This document shows positions 18,315 to 26,752 of a DNA stretch of 64,000 nucleotides, one piece after another. Position numbers and translations under genes: made by a program. This stretch comes from Shewanella zhangzhouensis (GTDB taxonomy: Bacteria; Pseudomonadota; Gammaproteobacteria; Enterobacterales; Shewanellaceae), in assembly GCF_019457615.1 (NCBI RefSeq), contig NZ_CP080414.1, forward strand, positions 4,165,501 to 4,229,500, read 5' to 3'. Within the stretch, counting starts at the first letter, position 1, and every line of letters starts with the position of its first letter. The notes beneath the pieces were generated by a model. It saw only the letters and a program-made list of their open reading frames with translations, was not told where the DNA came from and did no database searches.

Positions 18315-19859
18315 TTAATTTGAAATTTCACCGCCGGATGCCGAATCGAGTGGTCGATAAGAGGTTAAATCTCTCCACGCGCGAACCCAGGGTTTGCCTC
18401 CGCCATAACGCTCCATCACCAGCCTGGCTTGGTCGTTTGCCTCCACCTCACTGGTATAGTTCCCTTGCAGTATCACCAGCTTGTCTTTGTAGTGCACCAA
18501 TCTGAGTTCAGGCTCGGACGCCATACGCCGAAATATGGTAGCAGCAGAGTCCCGCTTGCTGACCGTGGCCAGTTGTAAGGTAAAGCCTGAGACAGGCAAC
18601 TTCTGAATCGACCTTTGGTACCAGGTTTCGGCCGAAAAAGCCGAGTCATCATGCCCGGCAAGTACTTGCTTATTTGTTGACGCTTGGGTGGCCGCGTCAG
18701 TCTCCTGGGATGTGGCAATCTCTGAAACTGAGGGCTCGGGCGATTGTGTTGATTCGTTCTCCGGACTTGTAGCCGCTGGCTTATTTATCCCAGCCTTCTC
18801 TCCCTCTGCCGCTTCGCCAGGCTTGAGGGCAGCGGTATCAGAATGCATCGTATCTGCAGTGTGCACTTCGGCTAAACGTCTGGCTTCATCAAGTGCGGCC
18901 TCATCGGCCAGCCGCTGCGCTTCTTGAGCGGCCTGTGCTTTTTCCGCAGCCAGGCGCATGTCATCAAATGCGGCCTCTCTTGCGGCTGCTCTTGCGGCAA
19001 AATAGCCGGCCAACTGTATCTTGCCCCAAGGGGCCAATAATCCGGTTTCGCGATATTCATGGGGCTCGGCCTCAGGTGCATCGCCTGGATGGCTCTGGAT
19101 CAGATACCAAATCCCCAAAGAGACACTGGCGGTCAGCATGGCTGCACCTACCGTGCGCCATAGACGCTTTTTATCCGGTCGCTTTTGCTCTTCAGGCCGC
19201 AAGGCTCTATCCAGCAGGGCAACCACCTCTCCCGGCCATCCCTGTTGCTGTTCCAGCTGTGATTTAACGATATCACGGGGCACATAAGGGACGGCTTCGG
19301 TTCGGCTTATCAGGGTGTAGTAGAGCGCTTCACGCTCACCGAGTTCGAGTGGGGCAATGTCAATTGGCAGCATCAACTCGCGTTGTAAGGCGGTTAACTG
19401 ACCGTATATATGCCTGGCAACCTCAGGTGTTGACGCTAATGTAATGGCAATGGGACGACCGGCGCATTGCTGCCTGGTCAGCAGCAGACATTCTGCCCAA
19501 AGCTCCAGCGGTAGATGATGTGCATCATCCACCAATATATGAAGAGGCTTGGTTAGACGTTTTGATAACCGGTGAAGCGTATTACCCAGCGGCTCTTCGT
19601 CATCAAACAGGGGGTCGGCGAGTAACTGGATGAGGATTTTGCGACGGATTTCGGCGGCATCGGCATGCATGGGGCACACGACCAGCGCCGAGTTGTAGTC
19701 TTCGAGTTCACTCACCAATGCCGTTAGCAAGGTGGACTTACCTGCGCCTTCAATACCCTGAATAACCACCAATTGCTGGCTATAGCAAGCAACATGCTGC
19801 ATTCGAAGCAGCAGGGCCTCTTGGGAGGGAAGCAGTACTGAAGGAGGAATAAATGTCAT
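18315..19859 (-). CDS. damX: DamX-like AAA-type cell-division protein with SPOR domain
   Basis: About 514 residues. The N-terminal ATPase-like domain has Walker A G-I-E-G-A-G-K-S-T and a Walker B-like H-I-L-V-D-D-A-H-H. One transmembrane helix follows (about residues 252-270), then a Glu/Ala-rich linker likely coiled-coil, and a C-terminal SPOR domain (about residues 420-500) that binds denuded septal peptidoglycan. E. coli DamX lacks the ATPase part; this longer form is the Vibrio/Shewanella type. The chosen ATG lies 13 bp after the aroB stop; a start at 19907 would overlap aroB. It belongs to the aroK-aroB-damX-dam operon. Confidence 0.88.
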   Translation of the reverse strand: MTFIPPSVLLPSQEALLLRMQHVACYSQQLVVIQGIEGAGKSTLLTALVSELEDYNSALVVCPMHADAAEIRRKILIQLLADPLFDDEEPLGNTLHRLSKRLTKPLHILVDDAHHLPLELWAECLLLTRQQCAGRPIAITLASTPEVARHIYGQLTALQRELMLPIDIAPLELGEREALYYTLISRTEAVPYVPRDIVKSQLEQQQGWPGEVVALLDRALRPEEQKRPDKKRLWRTVGAAMLTASVSLGIWYLIQSHPGDAPEAEPHEYRETGLLAPWGKIQLAGYFAARAAAREAAFDDMRLAAEKAQAAQEAQRLADEAALDEARRLAEVHTADTMHSDTAALKPGEAAEGEKAGINKPAATSPENESTQSPEPSVSEIATSQETDAATQASTNKQVLAGHDDSAFSAETWYQRSIQKLPVSGFTLQLATVSKRDSAATIFRRMASEPELRLVHYKDKLVILQGNYTSEVEANDQARLVMERYGGGKPWVRAWRDLTSYRPLDSASGGEISN

Positions 19860-19872
19860 GTTGCACCCGATA

Positions 19873-20952
19873 TCAGGGGCGGCGAATGACCTCTGCCAGC
19901 TCGGCATCAGTGGCCTGGCTGCTGACTTCAGCTACGCCAATGCCCAAAGGCAAAACCAACCTGAGCTGGCCGCCCAATACCTTTTTATCTCGCCGCATAT
20001 GCTTAATAAAGCTATTAAAGTCCATGGACTCCGGAGCCTGGACGGGCAAATCGAATGCCTGAATAAGTGCCGTAATTCGACAAAGAATTGACTTATCGAT
20101 TAGCCCCAGTGTTACCGAAGTTTGTGCAGCAAGGACCATGCCAGCAGCAACGGCTTCGCCGTGTAGCCAATTGCCATAGCCCATCTCGGCTTCAATGGCA
20201 TGACCAAAGGTGTGTCCCAGATTGAGCAAAGCGCGAACACCCTGCTCTGTTTCATCTTCTGATACTACCTCGGCTTTGATTTCACAGCAGCGGGCAATAA
20301 CATGGATAATGGCATCCTGATCCAGTGCTTTAAGCGCCGAAACGTTTTGCTCTAACCAGGTAAAGAGTTCACTGTCACGAATAATGCCGTACTTGATCAC
20401 CTCGGCCATACCGGCGGCAAACTCTCTGGCTGGCAGGGTTTTCAGGCAATTAATATCAATTACCACCAATTTGGGTTGATAGAAGGCACCTATCATGTTT
20501 TTACCCAAAGGATGGTTCACAGCAGTTTTGCCGCCAACAGAGGAGTCGACCTGGGATAGCAGCGTGGTAGGAATTTGAATAAAATCAACACCACGTTGAT
20601 AACAGGCCGCAGCAAACCCCGTCATATCGCCAATCACACCACCACCGAGTGCAACCAGAACACAATCACGGGCAAAACTTCCCTCAAGCAACGCGTCAAA
20701 AATCTGATTGAGATAGTCGAGTGTTTTGTATTGCTCGCCGTCAGGCAGGATCACAGACGCCACCTGAGCCGCGTGAGCGGACAGGGTGGCACTGATCTTT
20801 TCGAGATAGAGGGGGGCAATCGTTTCATTGCTGACAACGAGTACTTTTTTGCCACTCACCACAGGCGCAAAGAGCGCCTGATCTTCAAACAAATTCGGGC
20901 CAATGTGGATCGGATAACTTCGATTTGCCAAATCAACCTGAATTTGCTTCAT
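19873..20952 (-). CDS. aroB: 3-dehydroquinate synthase
   Basis: 359 residues, normal length. NAD-binding G-G-G-V-I-G-D-M-T-G-F-A-A, the substrate/metal segment G-M-A-E-V-I-K-Y-G, and N-L-G-H-T-F-G-H-A-I-E with zinc-ligand histidines are all present. It makes 3-dehydroquinate in the shikimate pathway, the source of chorismate and of the tyrosine or phenylalanine the APE cluster would use. It starts 6 bp after aroK. Confidence 0.97.
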   Translation of the reverse strand: MKQIQVDLANRSYPIHIGPNLFEDQALFAPVVSGKKVLVVSNETIAPLYLEKISATLSAHAAQVASVILPDGEQYKTLDYLNQIFDALLEGSFARDCVLVALGGGVIGDMTGFAAACYQRGVDFIQIPTTLLSQVDSSVGGKTAVNHPLGKNMIGAFYQPKLVVIDINCLKTLPAREFAAGMAEVIKYGIIRDSELFTWLEQNVSALKALDQDAIIHVIARCCEIKAEVVSEDETEQGVRALLNLGHTFGHAIEAEMGYGNWLHGEAVAAGMVLAAQTSVTLGLIDKSILCRITALIQAFDLPVQAPESMDFNSFIKHMRRDKKVLGGQLRLVLPLGIGVAEVSSQATDAELAEVIRRP

Positions 20953-20958
20953 GGTGTG

Positions 20959-21474
20959 TCAGAATCCCAGCTGTTCGATGATTTGATTGGCAACAACCTT
21001 GGCACTTTGGTCATCGGTTTTGACAATCACATCAGCGATTTCTTCGTAGAGTGGATTACGGCTCTCGGCCAGTGTCTCAAGCACCGAGCGAGGATCATCG
21101 ACCTGCAACAGCGGACGACGCTTGTCTCTTTGGGTACGAGCAACCTGCTTGTCTATTGTTGTCTCGAGATATACCACAATCCCTCTTGCGGACAGATAGT
21201 TACGTATATCTTTGCTTTGTACTGAACCACCACCGGTTGCCAGCACAATACCCTGCTTTTCAGTTAAGTCGGCAATTACCTGCGCCTCACGGCGACGGAA
21301 ACCTTCTTCACCTTCAACATCAAATACCCAAGCAATATCAGCCCCTGTGCGGCTTTCAATTTCTTGGTCAGAGTCATGGAATTCCAAGTGCAGCATTTGA
21401 GCCAGATGACGGCCTATGGTGCTCTTGCCCGCGCCCATAGGGCCTACCAGAAAAATATTTCGTTTTTCAGCCAT
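20959..21474 (-). CDS. aroK: Shikimate kinase I
   Basis: 171 residues. P-loop G-P-M-G-A-G-K-S-T near residue 12, the shikimate-binding D-S-D-Q-E-I-E-x-R segment and G-G-G-S-V are all present. It phosphorylates shikimate with ATP. It heads the aroK-aroB-damX-dam operon. A terminator behind pilQ (21649-21669) lies upstream, so aroK probably has its own promoter in the 21475-21640 gap, where the 9-mer ATCTCAGTA occurs twice. Confidence 0.97.
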   Translation of the reverse strand: MAEKRNIFLVGPMGAGKSTIGRHLAQMLHLEFHDSDQEIESRTGADIAWVFDVEGEEGFRRREAQVIADLTEKQGIVLATGGGSVQSKDIRNYLSARGIVVYLETTIDKQVARTQRDKRRPLLQVDDPRSVLETLAESRNPLYEEIADVIVKTDDQSAKVVANQIIEQLGF

Positions 21475-21648
21475 TTCTTATACGTCTGAATCGTTTATGA
21501 AGTGTCTACCTATGCCATCCCAAACAGGGTGGCGATCTCAGTACCTTGCTCTAAAGAGACTTGACCGGGGATTATCTCAGTAGAAAGGTGGGGAAGGCAA
21601 GTCAGTAGAAGACCAAAACCAAGAAAAGCTACCAGAGCAGAAAACAAA

Positions 21649-21669
21649 AGGGCCGGTTATCCCGGCCCT
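21649..21669 (-). terminator. Rho-independent terminator after pilQ
   Basis: On the minus strand the 8-bp stem AGGGCCGG/CCGGCCCT with a 5-nt loop is followed by TTTTGTTTT. It lies 16 bp after the pilQ stop and probably separates pilMNOPQ from aroK. Confidence 0.8.
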
Positions 21670-21684
21670 GTTACTGTCTGAAGA

Positions 21685-23745
21685 TCAGATTTTTTCTGTC
21701 ACAATTTTGGGCGTCACAAAGATAAGCAGTTCCTGCCGTTCATTTTTATCTGACGTGTTGCGGAACAGGAATCCAACCAGGGGAATATCGCCCAACACAG
21801 GTACCTTGCTGACACGGCTGATGAGATTTTGCTGGTAAATACCACCCAGTACTATAGTCTCGCCATTATCTACCAGCACCTGGGTGCCAATACGCTGAGT
21901 ATCGATTGCCACGGCACGGCCAGTGGGTGTGTCCACGGTTTCACCCTGGCTATCCTGAGTGATTTCCAAATCCAAAATCACACGATTATCAGGCGTGATT
22001 TGTGGGGTCACCCGCAAAGACAGCACAGCCTTCTTGAAGGTTACTGTGGTTGCACCGCTTGAGGCCGCCTGAACATAAGGAATTTCAACACCCTGCTCAA
22101 TGTAGGCTGCTTTTTGGTTAGAAGTGGTAATGCGAGGGCTCGCAATAATTTCACCCTTGTTTTCCTGCTCCAACGCACTCAATTCCATATCCAATACTGT
22201 GCCATCGGCAAGTTTTGCAACGTGGAAAGCAATACTGGCGGCATTGGTGGGCGCAGGCAGGTTAACATTCAAACGGTCGCTGATGGCCGGAATGACACCG
22301 CCAGCAATACTTTCAGCACCTTCGAGTGAGCCCGAGGTCCCCTTGGTGCCTTGCTGATCGGTAATACCCCAGCGGATACCCAGATCTTCCGCAACGTTAT
22401 CCTTCACAGTTACCATGCGGGATTCAATAAGTACCTGGCGAATTGGGATATCAAGCACTTCGATCATACGCTGCACGTTGGCCAGAGTCTCAGCAGTATC
22501 TTTAACCAGTAAGGTGTTGGTGCGCTCATCTACCGCAACACTGCCTCTATCGCTAAGCAGACTTGAACCTTCGCTCTTAAGCAACTCAGCAATATCAGTG
22601 GCTTTGGCGTAGTTGATTTGCATGTACTCAGAATAGAGTGGTGCCAGTTCCTGCACTTCCTGTTGATTACGCAGCTCCATACTCTCACGAACTGCAAGCT
22701 CTTCTGCAGGCGCAACCATCAGAATATTGCCTTCGATACGCTTATCCAACCCTTTGGTTTTCAAAATTAAATCGAGTGCCTGATCCCATGGAACGTCATC
22801 CAACACCAAGGTAATGTCACCCTGGACGGAGTCACTGGTCACAAGGTTGAAGTTGTTGTAGTCGGCAATTAACTGCAGCACGGTACGCACAGAAATGTTT
22901 TGGAAATTAAGCGACAAGGTCTTGCCGTTATATTTCTTTTCCTGCTTCACAGATGCCTGCCGTACGACCTTGTTCATAGACAGTTTGAACTGGCTGGCTT
23001 CCTGAACGTAGTTGTATTCGTACTCACCGCCAATATCGACCTGAATACGGGTAACCAAGTCTTCCTTAAAGGTTTCAAAACTCTTTACCGGAGTAGCAAA
23101 GTCCTGCACATCCATGACATACAACATGTCCTTGGGTATGTCTGTGTTAAAAAACTTCACCTCTAACTTGGCACCAATCTGTTCAACATTAGCCGCAACC
23201 TTGGTGTTACTCAGCTGAACGATAAGCTCTCCGCCACCTTTGCCGTTACGACGAAAATCGATATTTTTTATGTTGTTAACGTAAGCACTGGATGACGATT
23301 TGGTATCAGTGGCCTCAGAAACGACTGCATCATTTACCGTTAGTCGATAGCTGTTGCCAACCACAGCACCTTGGTAAGGAAGAACCTTGGACAGATTCAC
23401 GCCTACCACTAAATCCGAGTCTTGTTGCTGAGTATTGACCTCAGTGACGCCACCACGGTTAACTGGCATGGCATTTGTCGCCAGCCCGGAAATACTGTCA
23501 TCAAATGAAAGCAGTATTTGAGCCGGTGTCGCATTGAGATTGATCTCAGGCTCAGCAATGGGGTTTTCAAACACCAACTCGAGTTCCAATTGGCTGTCTA
23601 TCACCGAGTGATATTTAACATCGACCAGCCGATTGGCCGCTACGGCTGCTGTGGTTACACCGAAAAACAACGCAATACCTACCAAGGCTTTTGCCAACCC
23701 CGGCTTGTTGGTGCGTGTTGTGAACGCGGCAGAAGATTCCATCAT
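21685..23745 (-). CDS. pilQ: Type IV pilus secretin PilQ
   Basis: 686 residues. Signal peptide, AMIN-type N-terminal beta domains (about residues 35-260), a secretin/STN N0 domain (about 285-355), an N1 domain and the C-terminal secretin domain ending L-L-I-F-V-T-P-K-I-V. The secretin signature V-P-V-L-G-D-I-P-L-V-G-x-L-F is intact. PilQ forms the outer-membrane pore through which type IV pili pass, and the AMIN domains bind peptidoglycan. AAGGA lies 6 nt before the ATG. Last gene of pilMNOPQ. Confidence 0.96.
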   Translation of the reverse strand: MMESSAAFTTRTNKPGLAKALVGIALFFGVTTAAVAANRLVDVKYHSVIDSQLELELVFENPIAEPEINLNATPAQILLSFDDSISGLATNAMPVNRGGVTEVNTQQQDSDLVVGVNLSKVLPYQGAVVGNSYRLTVNDAVVSEATDTKSSSSAYVNNIKNIDFRRNGKGGGELIVQLSNTKVAANVEQIGAKLEVKFFNTDIPKDMLYVMDVQDFATPVKSFETFKEDLVTRIQVDIGGEYEYNYVQEASQFKLSMNKVVRQASVKQEKKYNGKTLSLNFQNISVRTVLQLIADYNNFNLVTSDSVQGDITLVLDDVPWDQALDLILKTKGLDKRIEGNILMVAPAEELAVRESMELRNQQEVQELAPLYSEYMQINYAKATDIAELLKSEGSSLLSDRGSVAVDERTNTLLVKDTAETLANVQRMIEVLDIPIRQVLIESRMVTVKDNVAEDLGIRWGITDQQGTKGTSGSLEGAESIAGGVIPAISDRLNVNLPAPTNAASIAFHVAKLADGTVLDMELSALEQENKGEIIASPRITTSNQKAAYIEQGVEIPYVQAASSGATTVTFKKAVLSLRVTPQITPDNRVILDLEITQDSQGETVDTPTGRAVAIDTQRIGTQVLVDNGETIVLGGIYQQNLISRVSKVPVLGDIPLVGFLFRNTSDKNERQELLIFVTPKIVTEKI

Positions 23746-23763
23746 TCCCTCATCCTTCGCAGG

Positions 23764-24282
23764 TTATTCTCCGGCCAATTCCAGGGTGCTGGAGCGCTCT
23801 GCCCAGCAGCCGGAACCGTCCGGAATTAATTCTATTACTTCAACGTTTTGTGGCGTGACTTTACTAATACGGCCGTGGTAAAGCCCCAGATAGTCTCCCA
23901 CTCCCAAGCGGAATACATTGCCATCATTGGTTTGCACCAACGCCCAAATGCGCTTGTCCTGGGTCAAGGTGCCCCGCATCTTCAGATTATCCAATGCATA
24001 GGTTTCCAGTCTTCCCTTACGACGCTTGAGATCGGGTTGAGTACAATCTTTGGAAACATCCACTGCTTCTTCGGTCAGCTCCCTCGAGGGAGGAACGAAG
24101 GGGCTGCGGAGCAACTCCGCCTGGTAAGCAAAATGCTCAAACACGGGGGGCTTTTTCAGCGGTGGAATCTTGGCAACGTGCTGAGCTTTGGTTGTAGTAA
24201 CAAATAGTTCCAAATCGCTACGATCGCCAATACAACCAGTCAAAAACAGTAAGATAGTGGCTAACGGCAAGACTCGTTTCAT
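23764..24282 (-). CDS. pilP: Type IV pilus inner-membrane lipoprotein PilP
   Basis: 172 residues. The signal peptide with lipobox L-T-G-C (Cys17) is followed by an extended Pro-rich segment and a C-terminal beta domain of the PilP type (G-x-L-x-x-x-x-x-x-W-A-L-V-Q-T-N-D-G-x-V-F-R-L-G-x-G-D-Y-L-G). PilP links the PilN/PilO complex to the secretin PilQ. Its start overlaps pilO by 4 nt. Confidence 0.94.
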   Translation of the reverse strand: MKRVLPLATILLFLTGCIGDRSDLELFVTTTKAQHVAKIPPLKKPPVFEHFAYQAELLRSPFVPPSRELTEEAVDVSKDCTQPDLKRRKGRLETYALDNLKMRGTLTQDKRIWALVQTNDGNVFRLGVGDYLGLYHGRISKVTPQNVEVIELIPDGSGCWAERSSTLELAGE

Positions 24283-24911
24283 TTCTTGCCTCCCTTAGCC
24301 TTCTTGGCGTCTTTCTCTGGAGGCAATTCCGCCCCTTCTTTAAAGCGGTAGGTTTTGGCCAGAATGTCCATGGTCAGAATGTCACCATCCTGATGCTTAA
24401 TCACAAAGTCATGCAAGCTGACAATACGGGGCAATTTAGCCACCCCACTGACCATGCTGCCCATTTGATGATAATCGCCGCTCACCACCATTTTAATGGG
24501 AAACTCGATATAAAAATCACGTTGGACTGCGCCTTCCCAGTCAAGACTCTCTATATGGAGTCCCGAGTCGGTGGCCACAAAGGTCACATCATCAAGCAAG
24601 CCATCCATTTCATTTTCTGACGGCAACATTTTCAGCAGCTCGGCAAACTGAGCTTCCATCTCCTTCAGCTGCTCTCTGTACAGCTTGAGGTTGGCAGCCA
24701 GTTGATACTTTTTCTGGAAATCCTGCCTAAGTTGCACTTCCTTATCCTGCTCTCTCTTCAAGCCATCGATAGCATCTGAAATAAACAGAAAATAACTGGC
24801 AACACCCACAATCACGGCCAGGAGAATGGCAAATACGACCTTTACCTGGGCTGGCCAGCCACCAATGTTCTCAAAGTCAATGTCGTTGAATTCGCTCAGA
24901 TCCAGCTTCAT
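24279..24911 (-). CDS. pilO: Type IV pilus alignment protein PilO
   Basis: 210 residues. A short cytoplasmic N-terminus, one transmembrane helix (about residues 25-47), a coiled coil (about 52-95) and a ferredoxin-like periplasmic domain (about 100-190) with the Y-I-E-F-P-I-K-M-V-V-S-G-D-Y-H-Q-M block typical of PilO. It pairs with PilN in the inner-membrane alignment complex. The tail is Lys rich. It overlaps pilN and pilP by 4 nt each. Confidence 0.94.
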   Translation of the reverse strand: MKLDLSEFNDIDFENIGGWPAQVKVVFAILLAVIVGVASYFLFISDAIDGLKREQDKEVQLRQDFQKKYQLAANLKLYREQLKEMEAQFAELLKMLPSENEMDGLLDDVTFVATDSGLHIESLDWEGAVQRDFYIEFPIKMVVSGDYHQMGSMVSGVAKLPRIVSLHDFVIKHQDGDILTMDILAKTYRFKEGAELPPEKDAKKAKGGKK

Positions 24912-25501
24912 TTTGCCGCTCCTTGTTTACTGGCGGCCGCTTTTTCCAGCTCTTGGGCGGCTTTATCAACGACTGTTACTTTCAGACTGAATCGCTGCAG
25001 TTTTCGAAGCTCGTCATTTTGCGACACAATACTTTGCATCACTGGGTCATCGAGCCAAGCAGAGGTCTTCATTTTACGCATCATGTTGGCAACGTTGTTA
25101 TTGGACTCGCTGCGTCCCTCAATCCACACCATAGCGCCTTTCTTTTCAATGCTTGAAAGATAGATGCCGGGTGGCACAACACGCACCAGCTCATCGAGTA
25201 CGTGAGTAGGAAGATTTCTTGCCTGCTGCAAATTCAAAATAATATCTGTGCGACGCTCGATATCTTTTTTGCGTTCGGTAATCTTCTTAATCTCGGCGAT
25301 TTGCTTTTCGAGCAGCTGGATCTCAGTGGTCAGAAACGCATTTCTCGCTTTTTGTTCATCCGTCATCATGTCGATGACCTGTAAACAAGCAAAGACCAAG
25401 AAAGCCGACAACAGGAATACGAGTGCCAGTGCGCCAATATAATCACGTTTTTGTTTTTCCCTGGCCTCTTCACGCCAGGGCAACAGATTTATGTTCGCCA
25501 T
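24908..25501 (-). CDS. pilN: Type IV pilus assembly protein PilN
   Basis: 197 residues. The conserved N-terminus I-N-L-L-P-W-R-E-E-A-R is the piece that docks onto PilM in the cytoplasm. One transmembrane helix (about residues 22-44), a coiled coil (about 48-85) and a ferredoxin-like periplasmic domain follow. It overlaps pilM by 13 nt, which indicates translational coupling. Confidence 0.95.
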   Translation of the reverse strand: MANINLLPWREEAREKQKRDYIGALALVFLLSAFLVFACLQVIDMMTDEQKARNAFLTTEIQLLEKQIAEIKKITERKKDIERRTDIILNLQQARNLPTHVLDELVRVVPPGIYLSSIEKKGAMVWIEGRSESNNNVANMMRKMKTSAWLDDPVMQSIVSQNDELRKLQRFSLKVTVVDKAAQELEKAAASKQGAAK

Positions 25502-26568
25502 TGACCGTAGCTCCTTAATGCCAGGCCACAGGCAACCATGTATTTACTGATACTGGGTTGCAAGGTGGATTTAACAGAATCGTCGGCATGCAAATTTCCC
25601 TGGAAAGGGTCGGCAATTACGGTGTGGACACCCAGTTCATTGGTCAGCAGGTTAGCCATGCCTTCCAGACGGGAGGTTCCACCACACAGCACTATGTAAT
25701 CCACTTTATCTCTGCCGCTGGAGGTGCAGTAGATTTGCAGCGTTCTCTTAATCTGCTGCAAAAGCTGTGTTTGGAAAGGAGATAGCACTTCGAACATATA
25801 GTTACGAGGCAAATCACCTTCTACTTTGGCTTTTTCAGCTTGTTCATAGGACATGCCGTAAAAAGACAAAATAGACTGGGTGAATTGCTCGCCACCGAAG
25901 GCCTGTTCGCGGGTAAAAGCGGTTTCACCCTGGTCGACAACAGCAAAGGTGGTCATGTTGGCACCAATATCGACCATGGCAACAACCTTCTGGCTCGCTC
26001 CTTCTGGAAGTTGGCCAAAAATCAGCTCTGCCGAACGGCCCAGCGCATACCCCTCGATATCGACTACCTTGGTCTCAAGGTCGACTTCGTCGAGCGCATC
26101 CACCCGGGCATCGATATTCTCTGTTCGACAAGCGCTCAGAAGCACATCGACTTTGCTGGGGTCAATACTGTTAACGCTCAGGGTTTCAAAATCGATGCTG
26201 ACTTCATCGAGAGAGTAAGGGATAAGGTTATCGGCTTCGATCTCAATTTGCGCTTCCATTTCAGCCTCGCTGAGCGAAGCATCCATGTAGATCACCTTGG
26301 TCATCACCGCAGACCCAGAGACTGCAACAGCTGCAAATTTGCAACTCTTTGGGAGGGCGCGCCTCAGCTGACGCAAACAGTCAACAACGGCCGCAGCATC
26401 ACGAATATCGTGATCGTTTACGGCTCCCTTTTTCACGGGAACAGCAGCGTGACTTACAATTTTATAACCATCAGCCGTCTTGCTCAGCAGAATCGCCTTG
26501 ACTTCATGGGAGCCAATGTCGATCCCCACCATCTGCGGAGCCTGACGCTTCCATAGATTTGAAAGCAT
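25489..26568 (-). CDS. pilM: Type IV pilus assembly protein PilM (actin-like)
   Basis: 359 residues of the actin/FtsA-like ATPase fold. The phosphate-1 motif G-I-D-I-G-S-H-E-V-K-A lies near residue 15, the phosphate-2 motif V-D-I-G-A-N-M-T-T near 200, and the adenosine motif L-C-G-G-T-S near 300. PilM sits in the cytoplasm and binds the PilN N-terminus. It is the first gene of pilMNOPQ and is divergent from mrcA over a 184-bp AT-rich gap, the arrangement also seen for hofM/mrcA in E. coli. Confidence 0.95.
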   Translation of the reverse strand: MLSNLWKRQAPQMVGIDIGSHEVKAILLSKTADGYKIVSHAAVPVKKGAVNDHDIRDAAAVVDCLRQLRRALPKSCKFAAVAVSGSAVMTKVIYMDASLSEAEMEAQIEIEADNLIPYSLDEVSIDFETLSVNSIDPSKVDVLLSACRTENIDARVDALDEVDLETKVVDIEGYALGRSAELIFGQLPEGASQKVVAMVDIGANMTTFAVVDQGETAFTREQAFGGEQFTQSILSFYGMSYEQAEKAKVEGDLPRNYMFEVLSPFQTQLLQQIKRTLQIYCTSSGRDKVDYIVLCGGTSRLEGMANLLTNELGVHTVIADPFQGNLHADDSVKSTLQPSISKYMVACGLALRSYGQWRT

Positions 26569-26752
26569 AGTCCATTGTCACTTTAGTTTTAGGTTGCAGA
26601 GATAGAGTAGCACAAAATCAACTCGTTATACTTATTTGTATAGAATGTTTATAGGTTTTACAAATGGCAATTTTTTGACGCTGCTTTTTACTTCACCCTA
26701 GCCATTTGCCCTTATATACTGTGGCCTTCGTAAACTATTTTGGAATTATCTG